64,000 nt of DNA from Gongronella butleri (taxonomy: Eukaryota; Mucoromycota; Mucoromycetes; Mucorales; Cunninghamellaceae). A program made the position numbers and the translations under genes. The notes beneath the pieces are model-generated. The model was not told where the DNA came from. It worked only from the letters and a program-made list of their open reading frames with translations, and did no database searches. Below are positions 60,711 to 64,000 of this stretch, one piece after another. The DNA is taken from NCBI GenBank assembly GCA_025201375.1, contig JAIWZP010000002.1:186001-250000 (forward strand). The letters are read 5' to 3'. Within the stretch, counting starts at the first letter, position 1; each line of letters opens with the position of its first letter.

Positions 60711-61844
60711 CACGTTATATCTACACAGGTGGTCAGTTCCCCAAAAGCCTATTGCAATTTTCAAAAATTGCGAAAATTGCATGTTTTAATATTCCTGTAT
60801 GTTTAAGCGTGTGATTGACACGTTGTGTGTGATTTCCAGCGCGATTGGTTATGTGTTAATGCGTCAGCGCATGAATTTGGGAGACGGGGACGCGTGAAAA
60901 TCGCGTTTTACCTGATTTTGGTCCCGCGTTGCACTACACTCCGACTTTGTGCGCTCAGCACCTTGCGTGTCAGGTAAACACGGAAATGACAGTTGTGGCT
61001 CGTGCCTGTTCCGGTGCTCAGCAGCTCAAAAGCCAAAAAAAAGAAAGAAAAAAAGCAAGGAGCAATTTAAAAAAATGGGAAAAATCGACAAAGCCCGTGT
61101 TTTCGAATAGTAGCCATTGCTCGTGTTGAAATCAACGCATTGCAAGTAATTTTCCCTGAATTTAATGCGCTTACAATACCTGTACTGCTGATTTGTGCCT
61201 CAAAGCAAAAAAAAAAAAAAAAAAAAGAAAATGCACTGCTGAGGTGGTTGGCTGGTTGCTGAGTGTACGGTATTCTTGTAATTGACGCGCAACGTTTGAT
61301 TATGGGCGCGAATGGATGCTTTTGCATGTGTCCAAGTAGCAGTTGTACCACGCTACCGCGATGCGTCCTATTCCAATACTTTTTTGTCATTTTCACCACT
61401 TACAAGCACAAATTTTGATCGATTGGCGTAGTAATGCTGCTTCAGCACCAATCAGGGGCATGTTGTCTATTGCCTTAATTGTGGCGCGCTCAGTATTGCG
61501 AGATTTTTGGAGAAAAAAAAGGACTTGCTGCGCTTGCACCTCCCTTTCCCGCCTAATTTTGACAGTTGCTTGCATGCGTATGCAGTGGAAAACTGGCGAC
61601 CCCACGGACAGCGAGTGATCGGCAGGCCACTAAGATTTCCTTGTTTTCAGACGCCAGGAAGCAGAAAAAAACTCAATGAGCGTGCCTTCTCGGAAGCGCC
61701 GCCGCGCAACAAAATACCAAATTTATGGCACTCTTTTTTCGATTTTTGCTGTAGCACTGCTGAACGCGTCTTGCTCGCACGTGCCGGCTCGCTTGCAACG
61801 GATGTCATTGCCATTCACGAATTTCAGTATCATACTGTACGCAG
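60711..61844. other. Intergenic region between the tRNA and repeat A-B
   Basis: No gene is seen. A run of A lies at about 61207-61225. A frame beginning MSVPSRKRRRATKY near 61676 is short, has no splice support and is left uncalled. Confidence 0.45.
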
Positions 61845-63720
61845 CAAGCGTGAAAAAATTAGTCAGCATCTCATCAAGTGCTTGAAAAAAGTGCACAAAT
61901 GCACGATGTTCATCCGTTTTGGATTTTTGCACACTAATAAAGCGCTTGATCCGTTCATTTTCAATGTCAGTAGACAAAAACTAACGCATGCTATCATTTA
62001 AATGCCTGCAGCATTGCGCTAAACTGCACAAAAATGTACGCATTCACTGTTTAAAATCAAAGAGCACGTTTTTCGAAATTTGCCGACTTGTTGTGCCTCC
62101 AGAATTTTTTTTACAGCCTAACTGCCCGCAAATGAAAAATTCTTCACTGCGTAAACTACTGTAAATAATAGTCCAGTGCTCAAGAAGTCAAGATAGACCC
62201 GCCCAATTTTTTTGGATTCGAAATTGCCAACACCCTGTCATCTTTGTACTATTTTGCATCCATCTCGGCATCTGCATGGTCGACCCCGCTGAAAAATAGT
62301 CGCATCGAATTTGGCGCAAAAATTGAAACAAAAAAGCTTAAACCCCCAAAGCGCTAAGACCACTTTTGAAAAATTCAGGGGTCACACATTTAAATCCCAA
62401 AAACGGAAATTTCGAACTCCGATGATCAATGCATCCCAAACAGGCAACTCCAACATTTTGCATTTGACACACAAAATGGCAGATCGCCCCAAGCAACTTA
62501 AAGAAATTGCCCAAAGAGCGACGCATGAACGCCGATCGACTGAAAAAAAGTGCCTACACCGGGAGAAATGCGTAAAATTTAGTGTTTGGTGCTGGTTTTT
62601 CACTAGCGAACACGAATCTCGAGTTTTTTTTCGCGATTGAGTGATCCGGTTCGCGAACAAAATTAACACTGTTGAAGGATTAGGTCGACCATCAACTGGT
62701 CCAAATCTGAGGCCAAATGAGCAAGTTTCCAAGGAAGCACCATTTCCATAGGCGTAAAGTGGGTAAAATCAGCACCATTTGGTCTCATACGGCGGTAACA
62801 GCTGAACGCCCCGACGCGTGAGTCACCTCAGATGAATCAGTGGTCAAACGCGGTACAAGCGCATGTGGTTTGGAGACATCGCTTCGAGTTCTCGGCGAGT
62901 TAGCCTTCAGGGGTCGTTTTGATCCTGGTTTGGCCTTGAATTTACGCATATTGCATTTTCTCAGGTCTGGGTGATCCGATTTGCGAAAAACTTGGAATCA
63001 TCATCGAAGTTTTGAGTTAAATATCTACTGGTTTAAATTTGGAGCGAGATGGTCAAGCTTCGTTGGGAGGAACGCGTAAAATATTATTTGGCGCTGGGTT
63101 TTCATTAGTAAACACGAATCTCGATATTTCTCAGGACTGAGTGATTTGAATCACAAAAAAAAATTAACAGAGTTAGTACAGAATTGGATTTACCATTAAC
63201 TGGTCCAAATTTGAGATCAGATAAGCAAGTTTCTGATGAAGCGCCAGTTTTATAGGCGTAAAAGGGGTAAAATCAGCACCATTTGGTCTCGTACCGCGGC
63301 AACGACTGAGCGCCCGGACACGCAAGTCACCTCAAATGAGTTAGCGGAGAAACGCGGTTAAAGCGCTTGTGGTTTGGAGACATCGCATCGAGTTCTTAGC
63401 GAGTTAGCCTTCGTGAGTCGTTTTGACCCTATTTTGACCCTGAATTTGTGCAAAATGCATTTACTCAGGACTGAAATATCCGATCTCTTTAAAAAATTGA
63501 CCTCGTCGGCTTTTTGTGTTCAGCATCCTCTATCTCAAATATAGGACCCGATGAACAAGATGCAGAGGACGCGCCCAGCAAAAAGCAGGTGAGATTTTGT
63601 CCATTCTGGTACTGTAGCATATACGACAATAGCCCAATGTATCGACGCGCAAGTCAACTCAATGAATCTGTGATTAAAGAGAGTAAAAGCGTTTGTGTTT
63701 TGGAGACATTATATTGAAAT
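61845..63720 (+). repeat. Head, module A and module B, copy at 62 kb
   Basis: The head at 61845-62000 and A at 62055-62545 match the 41 kb copy. A then switches near 62560 to module B rather than C. B anchors TTTGGTCTCATAC (62778) and TTTGGTCTCGTAC (63282) give a period of 504 bp. A third, shortened B unit continues to about 63720 but is interrupted by the exon-like segment at 63524-63587. Confidence 0.78.
63524..63587 (+). other. Exon-like segment inside a B repeat
   Basis: The 64 bp runs from the acceptor TGTGTTCAG to the donor CAG-GTGAGA and is open in one frame (ASSISNIGPDEQDAEDAPSK, then KQ). Its base composition is like the exons of this window and unlike the surrounding repeat. The corresponding part of other B units lacks it. 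It may be a captured gene fragment; no parent gene is in the window. Confidence 0.35.
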
Positions 63721-63844
63721 GTCGTCGAGTTGGTGTGCAATGACTCTGAAAACTCGCATTTTGGATATTGGTTTGGCTGACAGGATGTTGTACTGTATTA
63801 ATTTGGCTCTGCCTGCCTGTCCATATCCACCAACATGGGCTTCT

Positions 63845-64000
63845 GCAAGCGTGAAAAAAAACCAGGCAGTCTCTCAGCAAGTGTCCGAGAAAATACACAA
63901 AAACACAGTTCTCATTTGTTTTGAATTTTGCCCAAAAATAAAGTGCTTGATCCGTTCTTGTTTCAATCTCAGTGAACAGAAACTGGCACGCACTATCATT
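63845..64000 (+). repeat. Head of a further repeat copy, cut by the window edge
   Basis: It matches 61845-62000: GCAAGCGTGAAAAAA, CAGCAAGTG, TTGTTTTGAATTTTG, AAAGTGCTTGATCCGTTC and CTCAGTGAACAGAAACT. Module A should follow beyond 64000. Confidence 0.7.

Noticed and set aside
61676..61885. Frame beginning MSVPSRKRRRATKY before the 62 kb repeat
   Set aside because: A basic start followed by hydrophobic chance sequence that runs into the repeat head; no splice sites that extend it.

Overview
The window is eukaryotic nuclear DNA, most likely from an early-diverging fungus of the Mucoromycota. That is inferred from very high intron density (72 spliced introns predicted in 16 protein genes, mostly 50-150 bp), fungal-type proteins (ATG26 sterol glucosyltransferase, an Ecm33-like GPI wall protein, a Crz1-like factor, Fzo1, Hpc2), CCAAT-rich short promoters and AATAAA signals. 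No species is claimed. Exon joins were worked out by hand from GT/GC-AG borders, reading-phase continuity and family conservation; nearly every joined CDS closes in frame at the length its family expects.

Layout: ATG26 3' end (+, enters from the left edge); about 6 kb of noncoding repeats; peroxisomal carnitine acetyltransferase CAT2 (+); a proline/serine-rich protein (+); a bHLH factor (-) divergent from an MDP1-type HAD phosphatase (+); Ecm33-like (+); about 3 kb of repeats and unique DNA; an MCT-type MFS transporter (+); a 2.3 kb gap holding a tandem array; ERV14/cornichon (-) and a cullin (-); a Q/N-rich U1-type zinc-finger protein (+); a 2.7 kb gap; cohesin SMC1 (-) divergent from tRNA m5C methyltransferase TRM4 (+); a 3 kb repeat block packed with a palindromic micro-motif; mitofusin FZO1 (-) divergent from HIRA-complex HPC2 (+); a Crz1-like zinc-finger factor (+); a 5 kb gap; MCM2 (-); then tRNA-Glu(CTC) (-) and more repeats to the right edge.

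The genes are housekeeping and do not form a metabolic or defence cluster. Four concern chromosomes and chromatin or the cell cycle (SMC1, MCM2, HPC2, the cullin); others serve membrane traffic, mitochondrial fusion, wall building and acetyl-carnitine shuttling. SMC1 and MCM2 have ACGCG or TTTCGCG/TTTCGTG boxes close to their starts, as expected of G1/S genes, but ACGCG is common throughout this DNA.

The least explained content is between the genes. A modular noncoding repeat family (modules here called A, B, C, D and M) recurs in at least eight blocks, apparently always in the same orientation. Module B is a ~497-504 bp tandem array, and one copy is interrupted by an exon-like segment with good splice borders. 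From 40.4 to 43.0 kb a 17-bp palindrome (TATCATACTGTATGATA) and its fragments are scattered densely, and comparison with a second repeat copy suggests they were gained as discrete small insertions. Many introns also begin with GT followed directly by a long A run. No autonomous transposon protein, CRISPR array or viral gene was recognised.
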